Assembly (NCBI RefSeq): GCF_041321155.1
Contig: NZ_JBGGWB010000004.1
Span: forward strand, 62,001-126,000
Length of the DNA stretch: 64,000 nt
Origin: Sphingomonas sp. IW22
Lineage (GTDB): Bacteria > Pseudomonadota > Alphaproteobacteria > Sphingomonadales > Sphingomonadaceae
Direction: 5' to 3'
Below are positions 9,296 through 16,911 of this stretch, piece by piece. How positions within the stretch are numbered: the stretch's first letter is position 1; each line of letters starts with the position of its first letter. Made by a program: the position numbers and the translations under genes. The notes below the pieces were generated by a model that had not been told where the DNA came from, did no database searches, and saw nothing but the letters and a program-made list of their open reading frames with translations.

Positions 9296-10906
9296 TTAGG
9301 CGATCGCCGCCGATATCTGGCGAAGCGTAGCCACGAAGGTATCCAGCAGCTGACGGCCTTGCATCGCTGCTGGCGCGGTATCATCGACCCCTGCCCGCTC
9401 CTTGCCGCTGGCGATGTTGCTCGAACCAAGATGTGCGTCGGCGAGCCGAAGATCGTAGATCCCGAAGAGCGGCGCCATCATCGTGCTCGCGTCGTTCCCA
9501 GGGATTAGACTGCCGAGGAGTTTCTCCAGCGCCTTATTCGAACCCGGCTTCCGACCATCCTTGGGTTTGGGCAGGTTGAGAGGCGCAAGGACGGCATCGA
9601 CGTCGACCCGCTCCATGAAAAGGCGAGTGACCTCCTTGGCTAGCTCCAGCAAACCGTCTGCTTCAGCCGCCTGGAAGCGGTGCGCGCGGCGCAACAGCCG
9701 AGGCACGGCCTGGTCGTCGCGGAGGAGCGGGACGCCATATTTGCCGCTGAAAGCCGCGTCGATCTCCGCAAGCGCCGCGGCCAGCTGCGATTCTGGTGCG
9801 ATCGTACTGGCCGGTGTCACATCCATCTGAGCGGCGAACAACTCCTCTGCCACGCCGCCGTCGGGCGTTACGTTATGAGCGCTCCACAGCCGCTGCTCCC
9901 AAGGATCGAGTGCTCCGATGTCTTTTGCGAAGACCGTGATCAGGCCGAGCCGGTTGACCCCGAAGTGGACACCGGTGCTGGCGCCCAGGCCTCCGGTTTC
10001 CGCGCTGTACCAATGCAGGCTCGCGCCGCGATGGCGCATCAAGGTGGAGACGACGGTGGGATCGAAATATAACCATGTCGACACCCCAGCCAGACCATCG
10101 CCCGACCTGCGGGTGCCGTCACTCTCCAGTATGAAGCTCGTGGTATGGGGATCCTTGTCGCCCCGGATGCGTGTACTCAGCCCGCTTGGCTGGACCCATT
10201 CCGTTCGCCACATGGCGCCCATCGTGCGGTACTGATCACTGGGGGTCGGCCAGCGCCCCGGTCCGGTTCGACCCTCCCGCTCGTCCCTGCCCCTGACTTC
10301 GGCGAAAGCGTCGCCTGGCCAGCTGTAGACAGGCTTGTCGATGGTGGTGGCGGTCCGCTGGTGATAGCTCGAACAATACAGGGCCATGCCGCGGGCGCTG
10401 AGGTAGTCACCAAGGAACTCCGGCCTAATCTCAAGCAGGATCGGGCGGTCCTCAGCATCTCGTTTCAATCGCGCGACCTCGGCCCAGCCCTCCTCCGGTC
10501 GAAACCAGCAATCACCTTCACGTAGAAGGCGGAGGGCCACGACCAGGTCGGGATGCAGGTGCCAGATGTGAAGGTGTTCGTCCTCGAGATACTGGTCGAT
10601 CACGAGATTGGAACCGATCGGCTGAGTGGACCTGCCATAGAACAGGTCGGAAGCGCGATAGCCCCACGGTTCCATGCCGCCCCGGTGTGCGCCGACCCCC
10701 AAGTCGCTCCAGACGACCTTGTCGCCCTCTGATCGATGGGTGTCGAAGATCGCGGCAGTGGCGATGCCCGTATATTCCCGCAGCTCGACGATACCGGCCT
10801 CAGGTGGGTCGATCACGACATCGGCATCGTGGCGGAGCGGTATCCATGGCCGCCCTTGCAGCGGCAGCACATCACGCAACTCAAAATATCTCTGTACGAT
10901 CGGCAT
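9296..10906 (-). CDS. Large hypothetical protein, partner of the HEPN gene (536 aa)
   Basis: I do not recognise this family. The N-terminal two thirds look beta-rich with many aromatic residues (EDEHLHIWHLHPDLVVALRL; GGMEPWGYRASDLFYGRST). The C-terminal third is helical (LEKLLGSLIPGNDASTMMAPLFGIYDLR LADAHLGSS). No nuclease or ATPase motif stands out. ATG 10906 is preferred over the ORF start at 10930 because GGGGGTG lies 8 bases upstream. The downstream HEPN gene suggests a two-gene stress or defence unit, possibly a sensor plus RNase effector (inference). Confidence 0.6.
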   Translation of the reverse strand: MPIVQRYFELRDVLPLQGRPWIPLRHDADVVIDPPEAGIVELREYTGIATAAIFDTHRSEGDKVVWSDLGVGAHRGGMEPWGYRASDLFYGRSTQPIGSNLVIDQYLEDEHLHIWHLHPDLVVALRLLREGDCWFRPEEGWAEVARLKRDAEDRPILLEIRPEFLGDYLSARGMALYCSSYHQRTATTIDKPVYSWPGDAFAEVRGRDEREGRTGPGRWPTPSDQYRTMGAMWRTEWVQPSGLSTRIRGDKDPHTTSFILESDGTRRSGDGLAGVSTWLYFDPTVVSTLMRHRGASLHWYSAETGGLGASTGVHFGVNRLGLITVFAKDIGALDPWEQRLWSAHNVTPDGGVAEELFAAQMDVTPASTIAPESQLAAALAEIDAAFSGKYGVPLLRDDQAVPRLLRRAHRFQAAEADGLLELAKEVTRLFMERVDVDAVLAPLNLPKPKDGRKPGSNKALEKLLGSLIPGNDASTMMAPLFGIYDLRLADAHLGSSNIASGKERAGVDDTAPAAMQGRQLLDTFVATLRQISAAIA

Positions 10907-11077
10907 AGGCACCCCCGGGTAGCGGAGCATGACTACCCCTGATTGCAGAGACCTTGAATCAGCTTTTTGCGATATTCTACCGTGCAGCAGGCGCCGTCGC
11001 AGAAGTCGCCGGTATCGGCTTGGTTATAGCTGCCACAAAGCACGGGACCATGTGGGCGAACGGTATCAGGAGGGATG

Positions 11078-11497
11078 ATGAAGCTAACCAGCGATGCTGT
11101 CGAAGTGGTGAACCGCAATGCGCTCGTCACCGTCGCACTCAATCAAGGCTACAACGCCTATCTGCCGGTCTATGACAATGGCATCGACCTGATCCTGTTG
11201 AACGAGGCGACTGGCGATACCAAGCTGGTGCAGCTCAAAGGCCGGTGGACCATCGATAAGAAATATATCGGCCGAGACATCTGGATCGCGTTCCCCGACC
11301 GCGGTGTCTGGTACGTCGCACCGCACGACGAGATGCTGCGGTTAGGGGAAAGGCACACCACAACAAGCAGCTGGGCTCGAGGCACCTACAGCAAGAGTCC
11401 TCTCAGCAGGAGCGATTGCGAAGAATTGGCGTCCTATCGCTTCGGCGATCCGGACACGGTCATGGATGATGCCGCCGCTTTGAGCGCGGGCGGATAA
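11078..11497 (+). CDS. PD-(D/E)XK nuclease-like small protein (139 aa)
   Basis: The product begins KLTSDAVEVVNRNALVTVALNQGYNAYLPVYDNGIDLILLNEATGDTKLVQLKGRW (shown here in part). The pattern IDLILLN...KLVQLKG fits a PD-(D/E)XK core: Asp, then a beta strand ending in Q-x-K. Short proteins of this kind are often intron- or element-encoded endonucleases or resolvases. The start at 11078 is chosen because AGGAGGG lies just upstream. It is divergent from the 536-aa gene. Function on DNA is inferred from the motif only. Confidence 0.5.
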   Translation: MKLTSDAVEVVNRNALVTVALNQGYNAYLPVYDNGIDLILLNEATGDTKLVQLKGRWTIDKKYIGRDIWIAFPDRGVWYVAPHDEMLRLGERHTTTSSWARGTYSKSPLSRSDCEELASYRFGDPDTVMDDAAALSAGG

Positions 11498-11544
11498 CAT
11501 CCACTTTGGTGCAAAGCGCCGCAAGCTCTCGTGCACCACCTTAC

Positions 11545-12003
11545 TCAGAGGGTGAGACCGATGCACAAAAGCAGGATCGCCGCCGCGCCCGCAGCGAGCT
11601 TCCCGCCGGCAACGACGCGTGCCGATCGCCCCACGCGAAGCCGCTTGCCCGTCCTGTCCATTCCGGAGCGGAGCCCGAGCACGCCGTCGGTCGCCAATAC
11701 GGTGCCGATGATGAAGAGCAGAACCGAGATTGCCTTGGCAAAGCCGTGAGGTGACAGCCCGGTGACGATGAAGACCGCAACGAGCCCGATCGTGAGCAGG
11801 CCGTACAGTGCAAATCCGATGTCGAGCAGCCCGCGCAGCCGCTTCGGCCCGTTCCAGTCCGTAGGCCGTCGAAGGAGGATCATCGGGCGCAGGCAGAGCT
11901 GGCAGCTCTCGAGATTGCTGTCGCGCGGCCAGTGATTGATCAGATGGCCGCAATGCGGGCACCCCGGTCGACGGTATGGGAATGCGGTCGCCCGGATCAG
12001 CAT
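11545..12003 (-). CDS. Zinc-ribbon membrane protein (152 aa)
   Basis: The N-terminus has two CxxC pairs (CPHCGH near residue 15 and CQLC near 35), a zinc ribbon. Hydrophobic segments follow at about residues 62-82 (FALYGLLTIGLVAVFIVTGL), 88-106 (AISVLLFIIGTVLATDGVL) and near the C-terminus (AAGAAAILLLCIGLTL), giving about three membrane helices. Function unknown. It overlaps the upstream gene by 7 bases and is the last of a chain of small minus-strand genes reaching to 13.6 kb. Confidence 0.65.
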   Translation of the reverse strand: MLIRATAFPYRRPGCPHCGHLINHWPRDSNLESCQLCLRPMILLRRPTDWNGPKRLRGLLDIGFALYGLLTIGLVAVFIVTGLSPHGFAKAISVLLFIIGTVLATDGVLGLRSGMDRTGKRLRVGRSARVVAGGKLAAGAAAILLLCIGLTL

Positions 12004-12212
12004 GGCGAAGTCTCCGGCGCCGGTGCCAGATAATAGGCCGTGATGGCCGCCCCGATGATCATTCCCTCGACGGTGACCGACTTACCGATCAGGTGTCCGG
12101 CGATCACGTCCCCAACGAGCCGCCAGCGCATCCCGTCTCCCTCGATCAGCATCAGCCCACGTGGCGTCATGTCCACCACGCCGGTTAACCGGACAGGGCT
12201 GCTCGCCGTCAT
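11997..12212 (-). CDS. Small hypothetical protein (71 aa)
   Basis: From ATG 12212 the product has a compact beta-type pattern (PVRLTGVVDMTPRGLMLIEGDGMRWRLVG) and a C-terminal hydrophobic stretch (VEGMIIGAAITAYYLA). The start overlaps the upstream stop as ATGA and the stop overlaps the next start by 7 bases, strong signs of translational coupling. It could be a small OB-like or membrane-associated protein; no function assigned. Confidence 0.6.
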   Translation of the reverse strand: MTASSPVRLTGVVDMTPRGLMLIEGDGMRWRLVGDVIAGHLIGKSVTVEGMIIGAAITAYYLAPAPETSPC

Positions 12213-12712
12213 TCTGCTGCCTCGGCATAGACCCGGGTTTCCTCGGCCGAGGCGCCATTGAAGCATACCAAGGGACAGTGGAGGAGAAGCCGGCCGTGAT
12301 AGTGCAGCGTGCGCCCGTCCAGCCTGATCGGATCGCGAGCGAGGCGTTGGCAGGATTTGTTCGATCGGTTCCTGAAAGCGCAGGGCGCGGCGAGCGGGGA
12401 GAGGGGCACCTTGGTCACTTCTTCCGCTTGGGATTGAGGCGGCGGTTCGCCGAAGAGGTCGCACTGTTCCATTACGGGTTCCGTTCTCCCCCCGAGTGGT
12501 GGCCGCGGTTGCCAGCGCTGGACCATGGCGGCGTGAAGTCGTCGCGAGATTTTCCGTCGATTCAACGAAGCGCTGCCAAGCGGCGTTGACTTCGTCTTCG
12601 GCGCGTTTGCGTCCCTCGCTGCCTTGCCGAAGCCCCAGCGGAGCTTGCCGGGATCAACCTTCTGCCGCTGGCGATACCGCTCGCGCGTATAGTCGCGGTC
12701 GTCGATCGCCAC
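12209..12712 (-). CDS. Hypothetical protein, start coupled to upstream stop; possible frameshift
   Basis: GTG at 12712 shares its G with the TAG stop of the upstream gene (TAGTG) and opens AIDDRDYTRERYRQRQKVD, which looks real. The middle of this frame turns Arg/Pro-rich, whereas another frame there reads acidic and coding-like (RAEDEVNAAWQRFVESTENL). The last 87 residues from ATG 12472 (MEQCDLFGEPPPQSQ onward) again look coding and end in an ATGA overlap. It may be one gene with a frameshift or two short genes; I cannot decide without homologues. Confidence 0.4.
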   Translation of the reverse strand: MAIDDRDYTRERYRQRQKVDPGKLRWGFGKAARDANAPKTKSTPLGSASLNRRKISRRLHAAMVQRWQPRPPLGGRTEPVMEQCDLFGEPPPQSQAEEVTKVPLSPLAAPCAFRNRSNKSCQRLARDPIRLDGRTLHYHGRLLLHCPLVCFNGASAEETRVYAEAAE

Positions 12713-13032
12713 TACGCAGCCCCTTCGACGCTGGATTGATAGTAGACGCCTTGGTCGCGGTGCATCGCGATCTTCAGAAAGGCGGGGCACTCGACAAGCA
12801 CCGCCAACCACGCCGCGCACTCGGCCCTTCCGAGCGCCGACGAGTGACTGGCCAGTTCCACCCAGACGAGGAGGGCGAGGCCGGCGATAGTCCCGATGCG
12901 GACGTCCCGCCGAAGGCCGGCAGGAAGCTTTAGAATGCTCGGTAGGCGCACCCATGCCGGGCTGGCGAGATCACCCCTGAGGTACAGCGGCGATGCGGCG
13001 TAGATCGCCAGTATGATCTGGGTCTCAAGCAT
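12712..13032 (-). CDS. Membrane-associated hypothetical protein (106 aa)
   Basis: From ATG 13032 the product has a hydrophobic N-terminus (LETQIILAIYAASPLYL) and a membrane-like segment around residues 45-60 (IGTIAGLALLVWVELA). The start lies within the last bases of the DUF2726-like gene (8-base overlap) and the stop overlaps the next start. No known family recognised. It belongs to the same tightly packed operon. Confidence 0.55.
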   Translation of the reverse strand: MLETQIILAIYAASPLYLRGDLASPAWVRLPSILKLPAGLRRDVRIGTIAGLALLVWVELASHSSALGRAECAAWLAVLVECPAFLKIAMHRDQGVYYQSSVEGAA

Positions 13033-13558
13033 GGTTCGCCCCCCGATCCGCGATCGCGCCCGCAGATCGATCCGAATGAAGCAACGGTGCGAGCGCCTCA
13101 CGGACATTCGCCAGCGTCGGCTTGGTCTTTGCCGCGATGCGGATCGTCGTGTAGCCAGCGCGCGATGTCATCGCATCACGCTTTGCGTCGGTCGCGGCGT
13201 TATGGGTATAGTCGTCGACCTCGATCAAGGCGACGATCGTTCCAGTCTCCCGGTCCTGCACTACGAAGTCGATGATCTTCTGCGAGAAGCTGTTTCGATC
13301 AGCGGGGGACACCTTGCGCCCGAGCCGACGTGGAACCTGCAGGAGAGCCCCCATTGCCACCTGCGCGTGGATGCGGTGTGCGGGCAGGGCGCGCTCGATC
13401 GCCGCGAGCATGGCCAGCTCGCGGTCGGTAAGAAAGCGCTTGGCCACCGGCGCGGGCGGTCCACTCGGTGCCGCCGCGCTTTTCACCAGCGCAAGTATAA
13501 TGACCGCGCAGACGATAAGAAATACGGTCGCGATTGGCGATCCGAACAGTTGTGTCAT
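13025..13558 (-). CDS. DUF2726-like membrane-anchored nuclease-fold protein (177 aa)
   Basis: An N-terminal membrane helix (PIATVFLIVCAVIILALV) is followed by FLTDRELAMLAAIERAL and RIHAQVAMGALL, which match the DUF2726 opening. Then comes QKIIDFVVQDRETGTIVALIEVDDYTHN: the D...E-x-D pattern after a strand fits an endonuclease-like (PD-(D/E)XK-related) core. The ATG at 13558 with an AGGGGTGA-type ribosome site is preferred to the longer ORF. First gene of the run of overlapping small genes. DNA-processing role is inferred. Confidence 0.6.
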   Translation of the reverse strand: MTQLFGSPIATVFLIVCAVIILALVKSAAAPSGPPAPVAKRFLTDRELAMLAAIERALPAHRIHAQVAMGALLQVPRRLGRKVSPADRNSFSQKIIDFVVQDRETGTIVALIEVDDYTHNAATDAKRDAMTSRAGYTTIRIAAKTKPTLANVREALAPLLHSDRSAGAIADRGANHA

Positions 13559-13617
13559 TGCGTCACCCCTCGGAATGGAAGGCGCGGCCAACAACCGGGG
13601 CCGCGCCGGTCTGCCGG

Positions 13618-13818
13618 TTACCAGCCGTCGCGGCGCCCCTCGCCGCTGTCCTTGAGCCCACGCCGGTCCAGACTGGAGCGCCGGATCTCCAGTTCAACGC
13701 CATCGCCCTTGTCGCGGGTTCGGATGTCGCGGGGATCCACATTGTTGCGCTTGGCGAAGTCCTCGGCTGCCTTGTCGCTGCCGAACTTGCCGACGTCGTC
13801 GAAATCCCATCCACTCAT
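13618..13818 (-). CDS. Small conserved-type hypothetical protein (66 aa)
   Basis: ATG 13818 follows a GGAG ribosome site. The product is charged (WDFDDVGKFGSDKAAEDFAKRN; DPRDIRTRDKGDGVELEIRR) and looks like a single small folded domain. It sits 39 bases after the relaxase stop on the same strand, suggesting co-transcription with the transfer genes. Function unknown. Confidence 0.6.
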   Translation of the reverse strand: MSGWDFDDVGKFGSDKAAEDFAKRNNVDPRDIRTRDKGDGVELEIRRSSLDRRGLKDSGEGRRDGW

Positions 13819-13857
13819 CGTCGTCTCCTTCAATCCGGCGGTCCGGCCGGTCGGTCG

Positions 13858-16800
13858 TCACAGATCGAGCCCCAGGCTGCGTTCCGGCAGCGGCGGCAGC
13901 ACGTCGCTGCGGTCGGGCTTGAGCTCGGGCGGTGATTTGAGGGGATCGCCCGGTGCAGACGCAGCCTGGCCCTTCCCGGCAGTCGGAAGCGGCGGGTCGC
14001 CTGGCAAAGGCGGCAAGTCCGACAGATCGACAGGGCCGGGATCGAATTTTTCGCGCGGGCTGGTGCCCGTGCCGCGTTCCCGGTCGACGTCGAGCCGACC
14101 CACCGTTTCGAGCGCCGAGGTCTTGTTTCCGGGGTTGTTGTCGAGCTGGCGCTCGAGCTTCGCTTTATCGTCCACCACCATCGTCATTTCGTCGCGAACG
14201 CGGGTGACGCCGACGTTGAACAGGCGCTGGTTGGACAGGTTGCGCTCCTGGCTCGACATGACGGTGATCGCCTTGTCGGTGGTGATGCCCTGCGCCATGT
14301 GCATGTTCAGCGAGTAAGCGAGGTCGAGCCGCGACAGCATCGGATCGCCCAGGTCGAGCGTCAGCCGCTCCTTGCTCGCGGTTTCGACGGTGACGCCGCT
14401 CGCATCGATGGTGAGGACGCGTGCGAGGGCGGCGTTGTGGAGCCCCCTCCCCTTGTCGTTGGCGGTCCAGCGAATGCGATCGCCTTCGCGCAGATGAAGA
14501 TCTTTCTTCTCGCTGAGCTGAAGGCGGTCGCGCTTCTCGGTTGGCGAGAGTTTCTGTGGGTCGAACCGGATGCGCCGGCGACCGTCGAGAAGATCGACCT
14601 TGCCGTTGGGGTGGACCTTGTCGACGTCGTAGCGGCCGGCGGCGAGGCCGACGTCCTGACCGCCTCCCCTGCCTACCTCGAGGGTTTGTCCGGGCCGGTA
14701 GGTGGATGCGTACCGCAACTCCTCGCGCGTGGTATTCACCCGCTCGTAGACGGTGAGGTGAATCCCCTCGCCGCGCACGGTCTTCTCGGCCGCAAGCCCG
14801 TCCTGAATGCGTTGATTGATGATCGCGCGCGAGGCGCGGCCCGACGCGAACACCGCCGTCGACTCCCGATCGGCGCTCGAGAGTCCGAGCCACATTTCGG
14901 CTGCGTGCAAGGCCGGGCTATTGTGCTCGATGACGCTGTCGCCAAGCACCTTCATGGCCTTGCCCGCTTCGCCGACATTGGCCAGGGCCGCGACGGTGCG
15001 CAGCTGATCGGTGCGCTGGCGGATGTTCTCGTCCATGCGCGCCATGGTTCCCCCGCCGGCCTGGATGAGCGCGAACGACTTTCCGGCATCGATCGAGGAG
15101 AGCTGCTGCCGGTCGCCAACGAGAACGAGTTTGTCGACGCCCAGCGCGGCCGAGATTTGATGGAGCTTCAGCATGTCGTCGCTCGACACCATCGAGGTCT
15201 CGTCGACGACGAGCATCTGGCCGCCGAACACGGCCCGCGCCTGCTCATAGGCGTCGCCCTGCCGGTTCGTGACGTGCCGCTCGTTGGCAAGAATGAAGGA
15301 GGCGATGGTCTGGGACTTGATTCCGGCGCCCTCTGCGAGGTCCGCCACCATCTTGTTCTGGAAGGCGAGGCCCGTGACGGCCCGCCCCTCCGCCTCGGCG
15401 ACCCGCGCGACGGACTGCAGCATGGTCGACTTGCCGGCGCCGGCTATGCCCTGCACCACCACCGTCCGGTCCTCCGAAGAGACAATCAGTGTGGCGGCGG
15501 CGAGCTGCCCGGCGTTGAGCTCGCGATCCGCATGTGCCTGCAAGCGCTCGGGAGCCTCGCTGGCCGCAATCATCGGAGTGGAAGCGCCCTTCCCCTGCTC
15601 CACCGCCTTGAGAATGCGCTCCTCGGTCCTGAGGGCCTCCTGCGTGGTCACCATGCGGGGCCGGGTGTCGCCCACGCGCGCCTCGCCCGCGATCAGCTGG
15701 CCGCGTTCCACAAGCTGAGCGATCCGCCGCTCGACATGGTCGACCGTGACGCCCTTCAGACCGAGATCCAGAGCGGTCTTGCCGAGCTGGTTGACGTTGA
15801 AGGCGGCTTCACGCTCGGAAAGCATGCGCACGGCGGACGCAACAGCCAGCTGCGCACGAGCTTCTGCCGGCGAGTGGGTCACCCGAGCCAGGCCCCGATC
15901 GACGAGAGGATCGTGCGGCTTGAGGATGTCGCCAAGCTTTTCCCAGGCGTTCGTAAGCGCCTCGGAGACGGCGCGATAGCCGCGCTCGAGAGCGCTTCCC
16001 GGCTCGCGCTGTTCGGATCTTGCAAGCGCCGCCTCGAGCAGGGCCTTGCCATCGAAGCCGAGGGCCGCCGCCTTCTCGATCCACTCGCGTCGGAGGCCGT
16101 CGCGGTCCTCAACATTCAGCTTGGGATCGCGCGTATTGGTGGTGACGCTGTCGCGCCCTTTGGGAGAGGTAATGCCGAGCTCGGCCGCCTTCTCGAGAAT
16201 GGCTTCGCGGCGCTGGCTGAACGCCTCCAGCACCGCCTTGGGGACACCGGCTACCTCGAACGTCCCGTGCTTGCCCTTGAGCTCTAGCCTGTAGCCCAGC
16301 TTCTCCATCTCCTCGCGCAGGAAGGCGTGGTAGATCGAGCCGATCACCGTGTTGTTGCTCCAGATCTTGTCGGCATGGAGCGCCTGCCATTTGCCGTCGG
16401 GCATCTTGGTCAGGTTGGCGATTACTGCGTGGACGTGCGCCTGAGGATCGAGGGCGCGGCTCGTGTCATGCTGGAACAAGGCGAAGACGAGGTTGCCGGT
16501 CTGCACCGGAACCTTGCGCCCTTCCACGTCCTTGCGCCCTTCGGCGAGGTTCTTCTCGACCCAGGCCATCGCCCGCGCGACCGCCTTCATGTTGGCGCCG
16601 TTCTCGCCGAGGATCCGCTTGTCGCCGGTGACATAGGCGAGCAGCGACACCGACTTCGGAGCCGAGAAGGTGAGGTCGACGCCCGATCGCCGGTTCTCGA
16701 CCTGTGCCACGCCCTCCCCGCTCGGCAGAATACCGTTCAGGATGCCTTCGAAGGCATCCTTCGCCACCTCGCCGGACAAGCCCAGGTCGGAGGCGCCCTC

Positions 16801-16908
16801 GCCGCCCCAGGCACTGACCTCCGAGCTGTCGTCGACGGTGTAATAGTCGTCCTTGGCGAAGTAGCCGGCGGCGCCGGAGGCGGAACGGACGGAGGCGACC
16901 GAGAGCAC
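13858..16908 (-). CDS. MobF-family conjugative relaxase-helicase (TrwC/TraA-like)
   Basis: The 1016-residue protein starts with a TrwC relaxase domain. Candidate nicking tyrosines are Y16, Y22 and Y23. The three-histidine metal site sits in HDTSRALDPQAHVH (H147, H158, H160). The helicase half has Walker A GIAGAGKST near residue 487 and DETSMVS as motif II. Such enzymes nick oriT, stay attached to the 5' end of the transferred strand and unwind DNA. It is the last gene of the rhh-traD-traA block, the same order as R388 trwA-trwB-trwC. The C-terminal tail is Pro-rich. Confidence 0.95.
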   Translation of the reverse strand: MLSVASVRSASGAAGYFAKDDYYTVDDSSEVSAWGGEGASDLGLSGEVAKDAFEGILNGILPSGEGVAQVENRRSGVDLTFSAPKSVSLLAYVTGDKRILGENGANMKAVARAMAWVEKNLAEGRKDVEGRKVPVQTGNLVFALFQHDTSRALDPQAHVHAVIANLTKMPDGKWQALHADKIWSNNTVIGSIYHAFLREEMEKLGYRLELKGKHGTFEVAGVPKAVLEAFSQRREAILEKAAELGITSPKGRDSVTTNTRDPKLNVEDRDGLRREWIEKAAALGFDGKALLEAALARSEQREPGSALERGYRAVSEALTNAWEKLGDILKPHDPLVDRGLARVTHSPAEARAQLAVASAVRMLSEREAAFNVNQLGKTALDLGLKGVTVDHVERRIAQLVERGQLIAGEARVGDTRPRMVTTQEALRTEERILKAVEQGKGASTPMIAASEAPERLQAHADRELNAGQLAAATLIVSSEDRTVVVQGIAGAGKSTMLQSVARVAEAEGRAVTGLAFQNKMVADLAEGAGIKSQTIASFILANERHVTNRQGDAYEQARAVFGGQMLVVDETSMVSSDDMLKLHQISAALGVDKLVLVGDRQQLSSIDAGKSFALIQAGGGTMARMDENIRQRTDQLRTVAALANVGEAGKAMKVLGDSVIEHNSPALHAAEMWLGLSSADRESTAVFASGRASRAIINQRIQDGLAAEKTVRGEGIHLTVYERVNTTREELRYASTYRPGQTLEVGRGGGQDVGLAAGRYDVDKVHPNGKVDLLDGRRRIRFDPQKLSPTEKRDRLQLSEKKDLHLREGDRIRWTANDKGRGLHNAALARVLTIDASGVTVETASKERLTLDLGDPMLSRLDLAYSLNMHMAQGITTDKAITVMSSQERNLSNQRLFNVGVTRVRDEMTMVVDDKAKLERQLDNNPGNKTSALETVGRLDVDRERGTGTSPREKFDPGPVDLSDLPPLPGDPPLPTAGKGQAASAPGDPLKSPPELKPDRSDVLPPLPERSLGLDL

Positions 16909-16911
16909 TGG

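Noticed and set aside
14299..16287. Plus-strand 662-aa ORF
   Set aside because: Complement of the relaxase gene; no independent motif and the relaxase frame is unambiguous.
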